From: Methanobacteriota archaeon
GTDB lineage: Archaea; Thermoplasmatota; Thermoplasmata; RBG-16-68-12
Assembly: GCA_005878415.1 (NCBI GenBank)
Contig: VBMM01000068.1
Location: forward strand, 1-13,200
Reading direction: 5' to 3'
DNA length: 13,200 nt
How positions within the stretch are numbered: the first letter of the stretch is position 1; every line of letters begins with the position of its first letter. The position numbers and the translations under genes were made by a program. Below the pieces are notes generated by a model. The model did no database searches and was not told the origin of the DNA. It worked only from the letters and a program-made list of their open reading frames with translations. This document shows, one piece after another, positions 12,306-13,200 of this stretch.

Positions 12306-12425
12306 ATGCGACTTCGCCCCGATGGGCCGCGGATCCCCGTGCCCAACTGGTTGATCGAGTGGTCGAAGTCTCGGGACCTCTTCTTGTCGCTGGCCCACGA
12401 CCCATGGGTATTCCGTCCGAACTAG
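12306..12425 (+). CDS. Possible 39-residue microprotein upstream of cytochrome oxidase
   Basis: A short frame whose product begins MRLRPDGPRIPVPNWLIEWS and ends HDPWVFRPN. It has three Trp and four Pro in 39 residues, a basic N-terminus and an amphipathic centre. There is no signal peptide or membrane span. No family is recognised. The best evidence is a TATA-like box ~29 nt upstream of the ATG. It ends 70 nt before the subunit III start. It could be a real microprotein, a leader peptide for the oxidase gene, or a chance frame. Confidence 0.4.
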   Translation: MRLRPDGPRIPVPNWLIEWSKSRDLFLSLAHDPWVFRPN

Positions 12426-12453
12426 CGCCGATGGTGTGCGCGAAAAGCGAAGA

Positions 12454-12461
12454 TGTTAAAG
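12454..12461 (+). promoter_or_regulatory. TATA-like element upstream of cytochrome oxidase subunit III
   Basis: TGTTAAAG is centred ~38 nt before the ATG at 12496, predicting a leader of about 12 nt that would include a GAGGT sequence just ahead of the start. The core is modest. Confidence 0.4.
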
Positions 12462-12495
12462 CGCCTCGCACGATGCACGCGCCGGACCGAGGTCC

Positions 12496-13200
12496 ATGGC
12501 GCACTCGGGGCCGGCGGGCCATGCAGAGGAGGAGCATCACGGCAGTCGGTGGCCCGTGATCGTCGCGGTCGGCATGGCTGTCGGTTACGTCGGGATTGTG
12601 ACCCCGAGCATCCCGATCCTCCTCGTCGGCTTCGTGGTGTTCGTCGCCGGCACGGGCGGATGGGTCCACGACGACATGCGCCGCCCCTCGAGCCCGTTCT
12701 ACGGCGTCGGGACGGCCATTGAGTCGGCGTTCCCGCGCGTCAGCGCGCGGAAACTCGGGACCTGGCTGCTCCTGGTCACGGAAATCATGTTCTTCTCCGC
12801 GATCATCGGCGCATCCTGGACCTTGCGCCTGCGGACGACCACGGCGGGCGCGGACTTCCAGGGTCCCTGGGGGGCCCCGAACCAAATCTTGAACGTGCCG
12901 CTCACCGGCCTCAACACGTTCATCCTGATCTGCAGCAGCGTGACGATGGTCGAGGCGTTCGCGGCGGCCGAGAAGGGCGATCAGAAGCGCCTCCGGCTCT
13001 TCCTCCTCGCGACGCTGATCCTGGGAATCGCCTTCGTCAGCATCCAGGCGTACGAATACCAGAAGCTGTACTTCCAAGAGGGGCTTACGTTCAAGAGCGC
13101 TCCGTATGGGGTCAACCCACTGTACGGCGCGACATTCTACGCGCAGACCGGGGTCCACGGGACGCACGTCACGGCCGGGGTGCTGGCTCTGGCCTACGTG
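12496..13200 (+). CDS. coxC: Haem-copper oxidase subunit III, C-terminus cut by window edge
   Basis: 235 residues of cytochrome c/quinol oxidase subunit III are visible. This membrane subunit stabilises the proton-pumping terminal oxidase. A His/Glu-rich N-terminus (residues 1-19) precedes two helices at ~20-55, then the diagnostic KLGTWLLLVTEIMFFSAI (86-103) with the conserved Glu. Further motifs are PLTGLNTFILICSSVTMVEA (135-154), FVSIQAYEYQKLYFQ (180-194) and FYAQTGVHGTHVTAGVL (214-230) with the family His residues. Five helices are seen and a sixth begins; one or two more should follow beyond 13200. ATG at 12496 is preceded by GAGGT, very close to the start. Other oxidase subunits are expected to the right. 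It implies aerobic respiration. Confidence 0.94.
   Translation, partial: MAHSGPAGHAEEEHHGSRWPVIVAVGMAVGYVGIVTPSIPILLVGFVVFVAGTGGWVHDDMRRPSSPFYGVGTAIESAFPRVSARKLGTWLLLVTEIMFFSAIIGASWTLRLRTTTAGADFQGPWGAPNQILNVPLTGLNTFILICSSVTMVEAFAAAEKGDQKRLRLFLLATLILGIAFVSIQAYEYQKLYFQEGLTFKSAPYGVNPLYGATFYAQTGVHGTHVTAGVLALAYV

Noticed and set aside
12304..13167. 287-codon minus-strand frame opposite cytochrome oxidase subunit III
   Set aside because: The plus strand shows clear subunit III motifs and membrane helices; the minus product is Arg/Asp/Glu-rich with no domain.

Overview
The window reads as archaeal chromosome, most likely from a high-GC member of the Thermoplasmatota (inference). The evidence is a set of archaeal/eukaryote-type informational genes: aIF1A, RIO1 kinase, a Dim2/Pno1-type KH protein, exosome subunit Csl4, a METTL5-type RNA methylase, a CDIN1/TPD-domain nuclease and a Ras-like GTPase. 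There are also archaeal TATA-like promoters, often 26-31 nt upstream of a start codon, which suggests leaderless transcripts. The aerobic haem-copper oxidase gene at the right edge points to a respiring organism. Topoisomerase VI genes, which often follow aIF1A-RIO1-KH in other archaea, are absent here; this fits a lineage using gyrase.

Layout. Positions 1-2638 (minus) hold pyruvate, phosphate dikinase (ppdK), cut at its C-terminus by the window edge and carrying extra sequence in its C-terminal domain. Positions 2706-5067 (minus) hold an all-helical hypothetical protein downstream of a ribosome-biogenesis/translation cluster (aIF1A, RIO1, Dim2 KH). Positions 5110-5946 (minus) encode an archaeal homologue of human CDIN1/C15orf41, a PD-(D/E)XK nuclease family. 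Divergent from it, uppS (plus, 6148-6933) makes the polyprenyl carrier lipid. Convergent to uppS is a secreted or membrane-anchored DUF4382-type protein.

Positions 7561-9525 (minus) form a tight sulfur-transfer operon: an E1-like MoeB/ThiF enzyme, a stripped-down ThiI PP-loop protein, and a 94-residue protein that looks like a free-standing copy of the MoeB C-terminal domain. A 54-residue coiled-coil protein follows at 9646-9810. Positions 9917-12098 (minus) hold an RNA-centred group: a Ras-like GTPase with a C-terminal winged helix, a METTL5-like methylase, and Csl4 with an unusual Arg/Gly/Asp-rich tail. Plus-strand genes resume with a possible 39-residue microprotein (12306) and then cytochrome oxidase subunit III, which runs off the right edge.

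The best candidates for something undescribed are the MoeB-ThiI-small-domain operon, the Csl4 tail with its altered zinc ribbon, and the two short genes. Nearly all long plus-strand open frames opposite the minus-strand genes are antisense shadows produced by high GC content. No tRNA, rRNA, CRISPR array or insertion sequence was recognised. No gene-free stretch exceeds 300 bases; the longest is 12099-12305.
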